Positions 25,670-35,587 of a stretch of 64,000 nucleotides of DNA are shown piece by piece (position 1 is the stretch's first letter; each line of letters starts with the position of its first letter). Under the pieces are notes generated by a model. That model did no database searches. It was not told the DNA's origin and saw nothing but the letters and a program-made list of their open reading frames with translations. The position numbers were made by a program, and so were the translations under genes. The stretch comes from Desulfosporosinus meridiei DSM 13257 (GTDB taxonomy: Bacteria > Bacillota > Desulfitobacteriia > Desulfitobacteriales > Desulfitobacteriaceae): positions 576,501-640,500 of the forward strand of contig NC_018515.1 in the NCBI RefSeq assembly GCF_000231385.2. The letters are read 5' to 3'.

Positions 25670-26476
25670 ATGTTAAAAATCAAACAAAAGTTTCTTGGTT
25701 TAGCAATGACTTTAACCTTGGGCCTGACCTTCTTTGTCGCTCCGGCACCGGCTGAGGCAGCTATGGATACTCTAACCTTTGCCGATTCCGAGCATTTTAA
25801 CATCTTAGGTGAGATCGATGACGAAGTCACGAACATCCAGGTCGTCGGCTTAGACGGCACTACCGGGATGACGGAAGAAATCGCCGATCCGGAAAACATT
25901 CAGTGGACCACCTCAGACTCTTCCGTGGTTAAGTTCCTGGACGGGACAACGGAAGTCGCCACCATCGACGACACAGATACCGTCAAAATCAAATTGCTGG
26001 ACGAAGGCCGGGCCTATATCACGGTTCACTACGACGCCATGGAAATCAGCGCCTACGTGGTAGTGGAGTCGGACAGTGCCGCGACGCCCAGCATATCCGG
26101 TATTTCCGTTCAAGTGGATGCCCCCGGCACGGCAAATGACCTTTCTGTCACCAACCAAACCGTGTACCTTACGGACCTGGCTTGGCTGGCCGATCAATAC
26201 AATACCCTGCAGAAAAATTGCTCGGCCCTGCACGCTTTAGCCATGGCTGGAAACACTCATTATTCCGACCCCGACTGGGCGGAAAATAACCTCACCCTTT
26301 TTAACGGCGGCGGCTATGTCTACGGCATCGGCTCCGACTTCGATTCCGGTGTGGAAGGCTGGCAGTACTATGTGGTACACTCCAACAGTTCAATGGATGT
26401 TCCCGATTATCCGGCCTCCCGTTATGAGCTGCAATCCGGCGATACCGTAGTCTGGGAGTATAAATGGCTGCATTAA
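25670..26476 (+). CDS. Secreted DUF4430 (transcobalamin C-terminal-like) protein 1
   Basis: This 268-residue exported protein has a signal peptide (residues 1 to about 31, ending APAEAA). An N-terminal beta-rich domain follows (about 35-145, 'NIQVVGLDGTTGMTEEIADP'), then a C-terminal DUF4430 domain (about 180-268) with 'SALHALAMAGNTHYSDPDWA', 'GWQYYVVHSN' and 'YELQSGDTVVWEYKW'. DUF4430 is the family containing the beta domain of transcobalamin and intrinsic factor. ATG 25670 follows AAGGGGG. Two tandem cobalamin riboswitches precede it. A role in binding cobamides outside the cell is inferred. Confidence 0.85.
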   Translation: MLKIKQKFLGLAMTLTLGLTFFVAPAPAEAAMDTLTFADSEHFNILGEIDDEVTNIQVVGLDGTTGMTEEIADPENIQWTTSDSSVVKFLDGTTEVATIDDTDTVKIKLLDEGRAYITVHYDAMEISAYVVVESDSAATPSISGISVQVDAPGTANDLSVTNQTVYLTDLAWLADQYNTLQKNCSALHALAMAGNTHYSDPDWAENNLTLFNGGGYVYGIGSDFDSGVEGWQYYVVHSNSSMDVPDYPASRYELQSGDTVVWEYKWLH

Positions 26477-26535
26477 TTCACTGAGGCGGAAATTTCAGAG
26501 GGCAGAAAACAAATTAATTTAAAGGGGGAAAAAGT

Positions 26536-27339
26536 GTGTTTAAAACCAAACAAAAAATTCTCGGTTTAGTAATGAGTATGGCCCTGGGGCTGACCTTCTT
26601 TGTCGCTCCGGCGCCGGCTGCGGCGGCTACGGATATGCTGACCTTGGCCAATTCCGATCACTTTACCATTTTAGGCGAAGTGGACGACGAAGTATCCAAT
26701 ATCCAGGTTGTCGGTTTAGACGGCACCACCTGGATGACGGAAGAAATCGCCGATCCGGAAAACATCGAGTGGACCACCTCAGACTCTTCCGTGGTTAAGT
26801 TCCTCGACGGGACAACGGAGGTCGCCACTATTGACGACACGGATACCGTTAAAATCAAACTGCTGGACGAAGGCCGGGCCTATGTCACGGCTCACTATGA
26901 CAGCATGGAAATCAGCGCCTACGTGGTAGTGGAAACAGACGGTTCTGCGACGCCCAGCATATCCGGCATTTCTGTTGTCGTAGATGCCCCGGGTACGGCA
27001 AATGACTTTACGGCTACCAATCAAACCGTGTACCTTGCCGACCTGAGCTGGCTCACGGATGACAGCAAAACCCTGCAGAAGAATTCCTCTGCTCTCCACG
27101 CTTTAGCCATGGCTGGAAACACTAACTATTCCGACCCTGACTGGGCGGAAAATAACCTCACCGTCTTCAGCGGCGGCAGCTATGTCTACGGCATCGGCAG
27201 CGACTTTGCCTCCGGCACGGACGGCTGGCAGTACCATGTGGTACACTCCAACAGCACAACGGACGTTCCCGCCTATGCCGCCTCTGTTTATGAGCTGACA
27301 TCCGGTGATACCGTAGTTTGGGAATACAAAGGCTGGTAA
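26536..27339 (+). CDS. Secreted DUF4430 protein 2, tandem duplicate of protein 1
   Basis: This 267-residue paralogue is very similar to protein 1 throughout: signal peptide ending APAAAA, the same N-terminal domain ('EEIADPENIEWTTSDSSVVK') and a DUF4430 C-terminus ('GWQYHVVHSN', 'GDTVVWEYKGW'). The duplicated unit includes 5' untranslated sequence, since GAGGCGGAAATTTCAGAGG occurs before both genes (25617 and 26481). The start is GTG 26536 behind AAAGGGGG. The inverted sequence TTTTGCCCTCTGAAATTTT at about 27349 mirrors the upstream segment, so the gene is flanked by inverted repeats. Confidence 0.85.
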   Translation: MFKTKQKILGLVMSMALGLTFFVAPAPAAAATDMLTLANSDHFTILGEVDDEVSNIQVVGLDGTTWMTEEIADPENIEWTTSDSSVVKFLDGTTEVATIDDTDTVKIKLLDEGRAYVTAHYDSMEISAYVVVETDGSATPSISGISVVVDAPGTANDFTATNQTVYLADLSWLTDDSKTLQKNSSALHALAMAGNTNYSDPDWAENNLTVFSGGSYVYGIGSDFASGTDGWQYHVVHSNSTTDVPAYAASVYELTSGDTVVWEYKGW

Positions 27340-27389
27340 GTTAAGCTCTTTTGCCCTCTGAAATTTTAATATAATTCTGCCGCTCAAGT

Positions 27390-27413
27390 CAGGAAGGGAA
27401 TACCCCTTCCTGA
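27390..27413 (+). terminator. Hairpin between DUF4430 genes and the propeller gene
   Basis: TCAGGAAGGG and CCCCTTCCTGA form a strong stem. The T tract after it is short, so it may reduce rather than stop readthrough into the 27485 gene. Confidence 0.55.
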
Positions 27414-27484
27414 TTTAGGCGTTTAAAAAATTATCTATAAAAAGTAATTTTGGTTAAAATTACCAATTAACTGGGGGAGATAAC

Positions 27485-30400
27485 ATGAAGTTTGCCCACA
27501 AAGGGCTGAATTTGTTCTTAGTCCTTCTTTTAATAATCGGCTCCGTCTGCCTGCCGGCAGCCGCGGCCCCTTCCGGTTCGGAAGCAGGGGAGGCGGAGGC
27601 TTCTCTGACAAGTCAGAATGCCGGCCGAGTCTTAACAGTAGAGCCCAGCCGGGAAGCTTATCAAAGCGGGGAAACCCTTGTCCTGAAGGCCTATTTTGGT
27701 ACAGCGGAAAACCCGGCCAACGGGGGGATTCAATGGTACTATGCTTTAGAATCCGGAGAGGAGCAGTCCTTAGAGGAGGACAGTGCCCAGCTCAGTTTTG
27801 TCGTCCCGGAAAATCCCGGAGAGAGTGAACTGGAGATCACCGTTTCCGCCCTCTGGGAAGGGGAGACCCAGCAGGCTGTTCTGCGAGTGTTGCCGGAGGA
27901 AGAAATCCCTGGGTTAAAGTCGGAGGCCCCCGAACTTATTCAGGAGAATACCGAGAACCAAGGAAATGAAGAAAACCCCGCCTTTCGGGAGCCCTTAACG
28001 CAAGAGACTCCCCAGGCTCAAGTGACTTTGGAGAGTCTTGGCGGACAAGAGCTTATCCTCTCTTCGCCGGACGAGCACAATCAGGTGCAGTTGGGCGGCA
28101 CCTTGCCCTTGATAGTTCACGATCAGGCAGGCCATGAAGTAACCACCTCCTCGGCTCTGGTCTGGACCAGTCAGGTGCCGGAGATTGCTGCCGTGGGCAG
28201 CAGCGGGGCAGTCACCGGCAAGCTGGCCGGCATTGTCTATATCACCGCCGCTTTGCAAGAGAATCCGGAAGTCAGAGGCAGTCTGGCGGTTACAGTGGGA
28301 GACAGCCTCGACCCTGAGCCGGTGATTGTCGCCCGGATGCCCGCCAACAACCAGAACAACGTTTACCCGGGCTACAATCCCCGGGAAGTAAGCCTTACCT
28401 ATAATCGGCCCATTGACGGCGAGGAAACGGTCGGAGCCTTTGCCCTTTATCTGAGCACCGGTTCCCTGATTAGCAGCTCCCTCCCTGTCGCCTGGGACCG
28501 GGATAATCCCAACAAACTGTCCGTCAATTTAAGTAAAACTCTTTGGAGTGAGGCCGAGCCCGGCTCTGTCACCCTGGCCTTCAACAAAACCTACCGGTTT
28601 GAGGCTGGGGCGGGAGCGGTTCCTATCGCCGGAAGCGGCAAGCAGTCCCCGGCTATTACGGGAACGGTTTCTTCTAATCCCAACGCCTGGTTTTTTAAAA
28701 CAGGCAACCCCATCAGCCTTGCTCTTTCACCCAGCGGGTCCAATGCCAGGCCGGCTTCTCTGAAAGTCGGTCAGAAACTCACGCTGACGGCAACCATCAG
28801 CATTCCCAACCCTGTGCCCCCGGAAACGGAATTCCGCCTGGACTGGCAGTCGGAGAATCCTCAGGCTGTTCCTGCGGACGGGACTGAGCAGTATACTCCG
28901 TCAACCAACGCCCAAGGTCTGGTCAGCAAAATAACCGTCACCAAAGAGCTGACGGGTCAGGACCTGGGCAAGGTAAAGCTGACGGCCGCCCTCCGGGGAA
29001 TGCCTGCTGTCTCCAAGGACTGGTATGTGGAAGTCCAGGCCAAGTATGATCAAAAGCTGGCCCCTCTTTGGACCTATTCTGTGCCAACGCCTTATCAGGG
29101 TTATGGCAAGCCGGCAGTGACAGCGGACGGTTCCAGCTATACTGTTTTAACTAACATCTATGACGTTAGTCAGGATGGTGATGGTAAGACCACTCAATAC
29201 CTTCTGGCCCTTGACCCCGAGGGAAAGCCTAAAGAGGGCTTCACCTCCCCTACTCTCACCCAAATGTTCCCGGCTGTGATAGCCGAACAGGAGGGGCAGG
29301 AGTATGTGCTGGCTGTCCGGGAGAAAAGCCTCCTGGCTCTCGACCCGGACACCGGCTCCGTAGTCCGCCAGGTGGACCTGCCCTCCCCGATTATGGGTAT
29401 GCCGGGCCTGGGGCCCCAGGGGCAGGTCTATCTAAGCTGCCGGAACAATGCCCTCTACAGCCTGGATTTGTCCGGCGGCCAGTGGACCTGGAGCTTTCCC
29501 GTGGTAGAGCCCATTGTCAATACGACCAATGGCATGCTCTATTCTTATTCCGCTCCTACGATAGATTTGGACAATCAGGTTTATCTGGTCCATGGCGATA
29601 CCCTTTCCGTGCTAAAGGGCTTGAGCGGCGAGCTCCTTTGGGAATACAAAGCCCCTGCGGCCGCTTCTTTCAAGACTCAGGTTTCCGTAGACGAAGGGGG
29701 TCGGGTCTACCTGACGGACAGTGCCGATCAGATCTACTGCCTCAGTCCCCCGGACGGGGACTGGCCTGTCGGTTTAGTCTGGCGGAACAGCTCCTGCCAT
29801 GATGTAATGGTCTTCCCTCCCCTGATCCTCCCCGATGGCCTGCTGGTCTCCAGTGACGGCAGACTGGCGGAGCTGGAGCTGGACACGGGAGAGCTTAAAG
29901 CCAAAAGCTACGCCATTGATTATTCCCTCTATGTTCTTTATCCCCAGACTGGACCTGATCCTCAGCTGGGAGCGGATGGGCTGATCTACACTACTAAAGG
30001 AATCTATGATTCCGACGGAACAGTGGTAGCCTATTATGCCGAGGCTAACCCGGCCTTTCCTACCTATGGTTACAGTATGTTTAAGTTGTCGGAAGACGGT
30101 ACCTTGTACAGAGCCGTCGCGGACGCGTCGACTTACTATGCTCTGGAGAGGGCACGGCTTTACGATGTAACGGGAGCCGTTCCTGTTCGGCTGGTGAGCG
30201 GTCAGTCCCAGCTGACCCTCTATTCCGGGGAGACCGGGCGGATACAGACCCAGGTCCTGGACGGGGAAGGGGTCAGTCTCCCCGGTGTGACTCTGGAGTG
30301 GTCCAGTGCCGATTCCCAGGTAGCCTCGGTGAGCAGCGACGGGTTGATCACCGCCGCCCAGCGGGGAGCGGATCAGGAGCCAGTCACTACCGCTATAACG

Positions 30401-32227
30401 GTTAAGGTCAAGGACAGCACGGACCCTGCCCTCAGCCAGACCATTGAGGTCACGGTGCTCCCCCAAGCTGTTCCCGCAAGTATGGTTTTTGTCTTTGACG
30501 AAAATGTCTACACCGGCCGGACAGTGAGCGATTATGAGCCGGTGGGGGAAACCTTGTCCGAAGTCCAGGGGGAGGCCTTCCGGCCCATCCGGGTCTTTGT
30601 GGCGGACCAAAGCGGCTTCTTTGTGCCCAAGGAATTAATTAATTGGGAGCTGATCAAGGACGGGGATGAAACGGGAAACGTGGCCATGCTCAATTACCAG
30701 GGTGGCAGCGGCGATATGAATATCCGCTACAACGCCAACCTGACGGGCACGGCCCTGGGCACCCTTACCCTGAAAGCCAGTCTGATCAGCAATCCGGAGA
30801 TTTACTGTAGGGTGAAGCTGGAGGTTCTGCCCGCCCCCTATGAGATTCTCTGGCAGATTCCCATCGGCGGCTCCTACGGCAAAAAAGTGGCTCAGTTGGC
30901 GGCGGGTCGTAACGGGGAGATCTTTTCCGTCAGCCAGAACCAGCTCCAGGCCGTGCGTCAGAGTGACGGAGCGCTTTTATGGACGGCCGATCCCGGCAGT
31001 TATTATGGAATCACCCTCAGTGCTCCTCAAGTGGACGAAGAGGGCAACGTCTTTCTTTATGCCTCCAATACCACGGCGGTTGTGGCTGTGGAGGGAACGA
31101 GCGGCCAGACTCTGTGGGGCTTCACGGCCCCGGGCAGCGACCCGGTGACCCGGCTGGTTTTGACCGAAGACAGGGTTCTGGCCCTCGCCCAAAGCGGACG
31201 GATCTATGAGCTGGACAAAGGGAAAGGCAGCCTGCTCCGGAGTCAGCCCTTTGCCGCCGGCGGGGAGGTCAGCGGCCTGGCTGCTGTCGGAGATAAGGTC
31301 TTCTACAGCCTGGGAGCGGAGGTTTACGAGATCGGTGACAATGGGGAAGGGCGTACGCTCTACAGTCAGAGCGGGTCGGTTCTGAAGCTGGAAGGCAGCT
31401 CACCTCAGGGAGCTTTAATCCTGCAGGAGCAGAAAGGCAGCCAGGTCAGTCTGCTTTCTCTGGACCCCGCTCAGGAAGACCCTCTGGAATGGACTTATCC
31501 CCTGGCTGAAGCGGTGACGGTCACCATCGCTGAAGATGGGATGATCTACGCCGTGTCCGCTCCTGCCGACAGGGAAGAGAAGCACCTCTACTTCCTCCGG
31601 TCCGACGGGACCCCTCAGGCCGACGGGGTGTTTCAGGCTGAGGACTGGGGGGACGGGGATCAGGGGCTCTACACCCCTGTTGCCGGCGGCGATGGCCGGC
31701 TGTACATTCCCCTGGTCGGCCTCTATGTCTTTAACCAGGATCTGAGCTGTGAAAAAGGGGATATCCTGACTCCTCTCTGGAAGGCGGAGATCAAGGATGA
31801 GTTTTCTGAGTGTATTCCCCGTTCCATGGCTGTCAGCGGCGAGGGCGTGGTCTATCTTTCCATGGGCGAAATGGGTTTGCTGGCCCTCCGGGGTACGGAC
31901 CTTGCCGGCGGCGAGGGCCTGGAGCTGAAGGTCAGCCATGAGGCCCTGAAACCGGGCAGGCTGCAGGAGCTGAAGATTAAACTGATTAATCACGAAGGGG
32001 AGGCCTGCTCCCTGCGCCTGACCGTTACCCTCCTGGAAGGGGCGGAAGGGGAGCAGGTGCTCAGCTATTCCTCCCTTACGGATAGCCTGGACTCAGGGGC
32101 GGTTAAGGAATACCCGGGCAGCGTGAGGATTCCGGGGAGCGGGAGCTTCCGGATTAAAATTCAGGCAGCGGTGCCGGATCAGCCGGAAGCCCGGCAAACG
32201 ATCCTGCTGCCGGTTCAGGCTCAGTGA
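27485..32227 (+). CDS. Giant secreted protein with PQQ-like beta-propellers and Ig-like domains
   Basis: This 1580-residue exported protein has a signal peptide (to about residue 28, ending PAAAA). Several Ig-like modules follow: about 50-135, Big2-like 180-270, Big5-like 280-395 and another at 410-520. A first PQQ-like propeller lies at about 525-890, with repeats such as 'LLALDPDTGSVVRQVDLP' and 'LSVLKGLSGELLWEYKAP'. A Big2-like domain (about 905-1000) and a second propeller (about 1125-1490, 'QLQAVRQSDGALLWTADPG') come next, then a beta-sandwich tail. No catalytic motif or anchor is seen. It overlaps the next gene by four bases. It sits in the riboswitch-led cluster, so a cobamide-binding propeller is a possible role by analogy with BtuG. 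Confidence 0.85.
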   Translation: MKFAHKGLNLFLVLLLIIGSVCLPAAAAPSGSEAGEAEASLTSQNAGRVLTVEPSREAYQSGETLVLKAYFGTAENPANGGIQWYYALESGEEQSLEEDSAQLSFVVPENPGESELEITVSALWEGETQQAVLRVLPEEEIPGLKSEAPELIQENTENQGNEENPAFREPLTQETPQAQVTLESLGGQELILSSPDEHNQVQLGGTLPLIVHDQAGHEVTTSSALVWTSQVPEIAAVGSSGAVTGKLAGIVYITAALQENPEVRGSLAVTVGDSLDPEPVIVARMPANNQNNVYPGYNPREVSLTYNRPIDGEETVGAFALYLSTGSLISSSLPVAWDRDNPNKLSVNLSKTLWSEAEPGSVTLAFNKTYRFEAGAGAVPIAGSGKQSPAITGTVSSNPNAWFFKTGNPISLALSPSGSNARPASLKVGQKLTLTATISIPNPVPPETEFRLDWQSENPQAVPADGTEQYTPSTNAQGLVSKITVTKELTGQDLGKVKLTAALRGMPAVSKDWYVEVQAKYDQKLAPLWTYSVPTPYQGYGKPAVTADGSSYTVLTNIYDVSQDGDGKTTQYLLALDPEGKPKEGFTSPTLTQMFPAVIAEQEGQEYVLAVREKSLLALDPDTGSVVRQVDLPSPIMGMPGLGPQGQVYLSCRNNALYSLDLSGGQWTWSFPVVEPIVNTTNGMLYSYSAPTIDLDNQVYLVHGDTLSVLKGLSGELLWEYKAPAAASFKTQVSVDEGGRVYLTDSADQIYCLSPPDGDWPVGLVWRNSSCHDVMVFPPLILPDGLLVSSDGRLAELELDTGELKAKSYAIDYSLYVLYPQTGPDPQLGADGLIYTTKGIYDSDGTVVAYYAEANPAFPTYGYSMFKLSEDGTLYRAVADASTYYALERARLYDVTGAVPVRLVSGQSQLTLYSGETGRIQTQVLDGEGVSLPGVTLEWSSADSQVASVSSDGLITAAQRGADQEPVTTAITVKVKDSTDPALSQTIEVTVLPQAVPASMVFVFDENVYTGRTVSDYEPVGETLSEVQGEAFRPIRVFVADQSGFFVPKELINWELIKDGDETGNVAMLNYQGGSGDMNIRYNANLTGTALGTLTLKASLISNPEIYCRVKLEVLPAPYEILWQIPIGGSYGKKVAQLAAGRNGEIFSVSQNQLQAVRQSDGALLWTADPGSYYGITLSAPQVDEEGNVFLYASNTTAVVAVEGTSGQTLWGFTAPGSDPVTRLVLTEDRVLALAQSGRIYELDKGKGSLLRSQPFAAGGEVSGLAAVGDKVFYSLGAEVYEIGDNGEGRTLYSQSGSVLKLEGSSPQGALILQEQKGSQVSLLSLDPAQEDPLEWTYPLAEAVTVTIAEDGMIYAVSAPADREEKHLYFLRSDGTPQADGVFQAEDWGDGDQGLYTPVAGGDGRLYIPLVGLYVFNQDLSCEKGDILTPLWKAEIKDEFSECIPRSMAVSGEGVVYLSMGEMGLLALRGTDLAGGEGLELKVSHEALKPGRLQELKIKLINHEGEACSLRLTVTLLEGAEGEQVLSYSSLTDSLDSGAVKEYPGSVRIPGSGSFRIKIQAAVPDQPEARQTILLPVQAQ

Positions 32228-32238
32228 GGAGGAGAAGC

Positions 32239-35200
32239 ATGGTGATACAAATGAAAAAAATTCGGGCGGTTCTGGCCTGGTTTATGGTTCTTACCCTCCT
32301 GTGGAGCGTCCTGCCCGCCTCTGCCCTGGCGGCAGAGGGGGATATAAGCCCCGACTGGCTCCGCTCCTACTATAAGAATGTGGCGGATACTTACAGAAAT
32401 GATGATCTGCCCACAGTGGACCGTCAGGGTCAGGTCTATACCGTGGATTCCCAGGGTTACATCTATTGCATCACCCCGGAGCGAACCCTGAAGTGGAAGG
32501 CGGACCTGGGACAGGCCGGGGCCTATTATGCCCTGGGCGGGGTCGGTCCGGTCATTGACGGGCAGGGGATCTGCTATATGGCTTCGGGGGACGGCCGGGT
32601 CTATGCCATTAACTCGGCAGGCCAGGTCCTCTGGACTGCGGCCATGGAGGGACAGGAGACAGTGGCCCCGGGAACGTCTCCCGCCTTATCCGCCGCCGGC
32701 GACACCCTCTATGTGGTCTCTGACAGGAGTCTCTATGCCCTGAACACGGCCGACGGCAGCCGGGCCTGGATGGCTTCCATCTCCCGGGGACTGAATACGC
32801 CGGTGGTTTCCCCTAAAGATGGGGTGATCTATGTAGCCGGCACCTCGGCTCTCAATGCCGTAAAACCCGACGGCACCCGGCTGTGGGTGAAGGTTCTCAA
32901 TGACCTGCCGGATATCGAAGGCCGGGGGGATTACCCCATCTATGTGGGAAAAACCAACGAGCGGAACTCTCCTGAAAAGCGGATGGCCGTGGATGAAGAG
33001 GGAAGCGTCTACTTTATATCCTTAAATAACACTAAAAGCGCTTTGGGAAAGGTTCTGACTCAGAACAGACTCTGGGCCTTTAGTTCGGAGGGCGCTGTTA
33101 AGTGGTACCGGGATATCGACACGGTGGTCAGTTCCCCGGCTTATTACCAGGGGACGGTGTATTACCGGACCGCCCGCAACGAGGTCTATGCCCTCGGGTC
33201 GGCAAGGGGCGATCTCAAATGGAGCTATCAGGCCCCGGAAACCATGCCGGTTGCCACTCATGTAGACTTCAGGTCCGCTCCGGCCATTGGGCCGGACGGC
33301 ACCCTCTATGTGCCGGTTTACGACAAGATCTACGCTTTTGCGGATGAGGGCGGGAGTGCCCGGCTGAAGTGGAAATCCCAGCCTGCCCAAGGGGATATCT
33401 ACCTCAGCGCAGTGGCCGGCCCCGGACCTCAGGGGGAGCTCTATGCTCTGGTAGGGGGCGGGAGCTTTCTGGCCCGCTTCACGGACCCTGAGTTTACCCC
33501 CGTCCCCTGGCGGCTGGAAACAGAAGCCCCCCAGTGCCTCTTGTTTCCCGGGGGCAGCTATCAGATCCCCGTCTATCTCCTGGACACCTATGACCGGCGG
33601 CTGTCCTTAAGCAGTCTCAGCTGGACCAGCAGTGATCCTGCCGTCGTCGGGGCGGAGGAAGGGCTGTTAAAGGCAAAAGGAGCGGGGGAGGCCACCGTCA
33701 CTGTCCGGCATCAGGACAATGACCCGGAGAATAACCGCCTGCAGGCGGAAATCCAGGTCCGGGTGGTGCCGGCGGAGTCGGGCTTCAGCCTTAGTCTGAC
33801 CCCTGCCCAGCCCGTTGTCTTAACCGGCCAGAGTCTGCCTCTCCAGGCTCAGATCCTGAGCTCTGAGGGTGAAGTAGTGCAGGGGGAAAGCATCGAGTGG
33901 AAAAGCAGTTCCCCCTTGGCGGCGATTGACAGCCAGGGCTTGGTTACCGCCGGTCAGCAGGAAGGGACGGTCTTAATCAATGCCCGGGTGGCAGCCCATC
34001 CCCAATTGCAGGCGACGCTCAATCTAGAGGTCAAGGCTTACCAGGTAACCCCTGTGGACAGAAGCGGAATTGAAAGGGCGATCGCCCTGACCGCCGGCTA
34101 TGTCAATGCCAATTCCCGGAGAGGAGAAGCCTTGTCGGACTGGGATGTCTTCGGGCTTAACGCCTGCGGGCCGGAGTGGCTGTCCGCCGCTGACCGGGAT
34201 GGATATTTGTCTCAGCTGACAGTAAAGGTCAATGAAAGCGGCGTCGGCAGCCAGCTGACGGATTACGCCCGGGTTTCCCTGGGGGTCCTCTCAGCCGGCG
34301 GCGATCCCTATGATTTTGTGGGGGAAAACCTTCTTCAGAAAATCATGGACTATCCCAGCCTCAGCCAGGGGATTAATGCGGGCATCTGGGCCCTGATTGC
34401 CCTGGACGGGGCGGGAGCGATTGTGCCCTCCCAGGCCAAAAACAACCGGGAAGCTTTAATTCAGCATATTCTCGATCACCGGGTACAGGAAGGCTGGTCT
34501 TACAGCGGCGGGCTGCCCGAGGTGGATATGACGGGCATGGCTCTTTACGCTTTGGCCCCTTACCGGGATATGCCGGCGGTGAAGGCGGCGGGGGAAGAGG
34601 CTATCGGCTGGCTGAGTGAGAACCAGCTCAGCGACGGCAAATTCGGCTCCTGGGGTTCCGTTAACTGTGAATCCGCGGCTCAGGCTATTATGGGAATCAC
34701 GGCCTGGGGAATTGACCCTCAGGGCCCGGCTTTTACCAAGAGCAAGGGCAACGCGGTAACCGCCTTATTAAGTTATCAGATGGCCTCCGGGGTCTTTAAG
34801 CATGTGGATACTATTGACGCTTATATGGCTACCCCTCAGGCGGTGGAAGCCTTGGCCGCCATTGCCGACTTTATGGATAACGGCCGTTCGGATATTTATT
34901 ACAAAATCACGGCAGTCCCTCCGGCTCCCGAGGAAATCACCTCTTTGGAAATCACTCCCGCCGGGGCGGAGATCCCCGTGGGCAGAACCATCCAGTTAAA
35001 GGCCACGAACCAGGCCGGACAGACAGTGGGTCAGGACGAGGCGGGAGCATCCCTGGTAACCTGGAGTGTTTTAGGCGACTCAGGCTTGGTTGGGATTACG
35101 GAGGAAGGTCTGCTCACAGGTTTGCAGCCCGGAACCGTGGATATCCTGGGACAGCTGAAGAGCAATCCCAATATCAAGGCTCAGGCTCAGGTTAATGTTG

Positions 35201-35553
35201 TCGGCCGGCGTATTGAGTATACTTCGCCCACGGCTCCCGAGGAGCCGCTCATCGGAGTCAGCGGCAAGGAACTGGCCACTCAGGTCAGCAATCTTTCCGG
35301 AAAGACCCTCAGTGTTTTAGTGCATATTGTTCTCTATCAGAAGGACCAGGCTGAGGACGCTGCCGCCGGTTCCCAGGTCAAGAGCATAGTCCGGCAGTCC
35401 TATCTGGAGAAAACTCTCGCTCCCGGTGAAGTTTACAGTCTCAGCGGCGGATTTGTCTGGCCCGGGGATGACAAGGAGTATGAGGGCAAAGTAATGATTT
35501 GGAGCGGCTGGGAGGGGAAACCTCTCTGTGAACCTATCATTATTTCCCGGTAA
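32239..35553 (+). CDS. Secreted beta-propeller / Ig-like / alpha-alpha barrel protein
   Basis: This 1104-residue exported protein (ATG 32239 behind GAGGAGGAGAAGC) has a signal peptide ending ASALA. A PQQ-like propeller occupies about residues 35-410 ('GRVYAINSAGQVLWTAAM', 'SLYALNTADGSRAWMASI'). Two Big2-like domains follow to about 600. An alpha/alpha-barrel domain covers about 605-895, with 'INAGIWALIALDGAG', 'VDMTGMALYALAPY' and 'DGKFGSWGSVNCESAAQAI'. A Big2-like domain and a beta tail end the protein. The barrel is of the prenyltransferase/squalene-cyclase-like type that also forms the N-terminal half of transcobalamin. The same domain recurs in the gene at 38821. Confidence 0.85.
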   Translation: MVIQMKKIRAVLAWFMVLTLLWSVLPASALAAEGDISPDWLRSYYKNVADTYRNDDLPTVDRQGQVYTVDSQGYIYCITPERTLKWKADLGQAGAYYALGGVGPVIDGQGICYMASGDGRVYAINSAGQVLWTAAMEGQETVAPGTSPALSAAGDTLYVVSDRSLYALNTADGSRAWMASISRGLNTPVVSPKDGVIYVAGTSALNAVKPDGTRLWVKVLNDLPDIEGRGDYPIYVGKTNERNSPEKRMAVDEEGSVYFISLNNTKSALGKVLTQNRLWAFSSEGAVKWYRDIDTVVSSPAYYQGTVYYRTARNEVYALGSARGDLKWSYQAPETMPVATHVDFRSAPAIGPDGTLYVPVYDKIYAFADEGGSARLKWKSQPAQGDIYLSAVAGPGPQGELYALVGGGSFLARFTDPEFTPVPWRLETEAPQCLLFPGGSYQIPVYLLDTYDRRLSLSSLSWTSSDPAVVGAEEGLLKAKGAGEATVTVRHQDNDPENNRLQAEIQVRVVPAESGFSLSLTPAQPVVLTGQSLPLQAQILSSEGEVVQGESIEWKSSSPLAAIDSQGLVTAGQQEGTVLINARVAAHPQLQATLNLEVKAYQVTPVDRSGIERAIALTAGYVNANSRRGEALSDWDVFGLNACGPEWLSAADRDGYLSQLTVKVNESGVGSQLTDYARVSLGVLSAGGDPYDFVGENLLQKIMDYPSLSQGINAGIWALIALDGAGAIVPSQAKNNREALIQHILDHRVQEGWSYSGGLPEVDMTGMALYALAPYRDMPAVKAAGEEAIGWLSENQLSDGKFGSWGSVNCESAAQAIMGITAWGIDPQGPAFTKSKGNAVTALLSYQMASGVFKHVDTIDAYMATPQAVEALAAIADFMDNGRSDIYYKITAVPPAPEEITSLEITPAGAEIPVGRTIQLKATNQAGQTVGQDEAGASLVTWSVLGDSGLVGITEEGLLTGLQPGTVDILGQLKSNPNIKAQAQVNVVGRRIEYTSPTAPEEPLIGVSGKELATQVSNLSGKTLSVLVHIVLYQKDQAEDAAAGSQVKSIVRQSYLEKTLAPGEVYSLSGGFVWPGDDKEYEGKVMIWSGWEGKPLCEPIIISR

Positions 35554-35587
35554 ATCCGGGCAGCAAGTAGTGCAAGGAGGAAAAGCA

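Noticed and set aside
29774-30610. Long minus-strand open frame (278 codons) opposite the propeller gene
   Set aside because: It lies wholly antisense to a well-supported secreted protein in GC-rich sequence; low-complexity composition marks it as a shadow.
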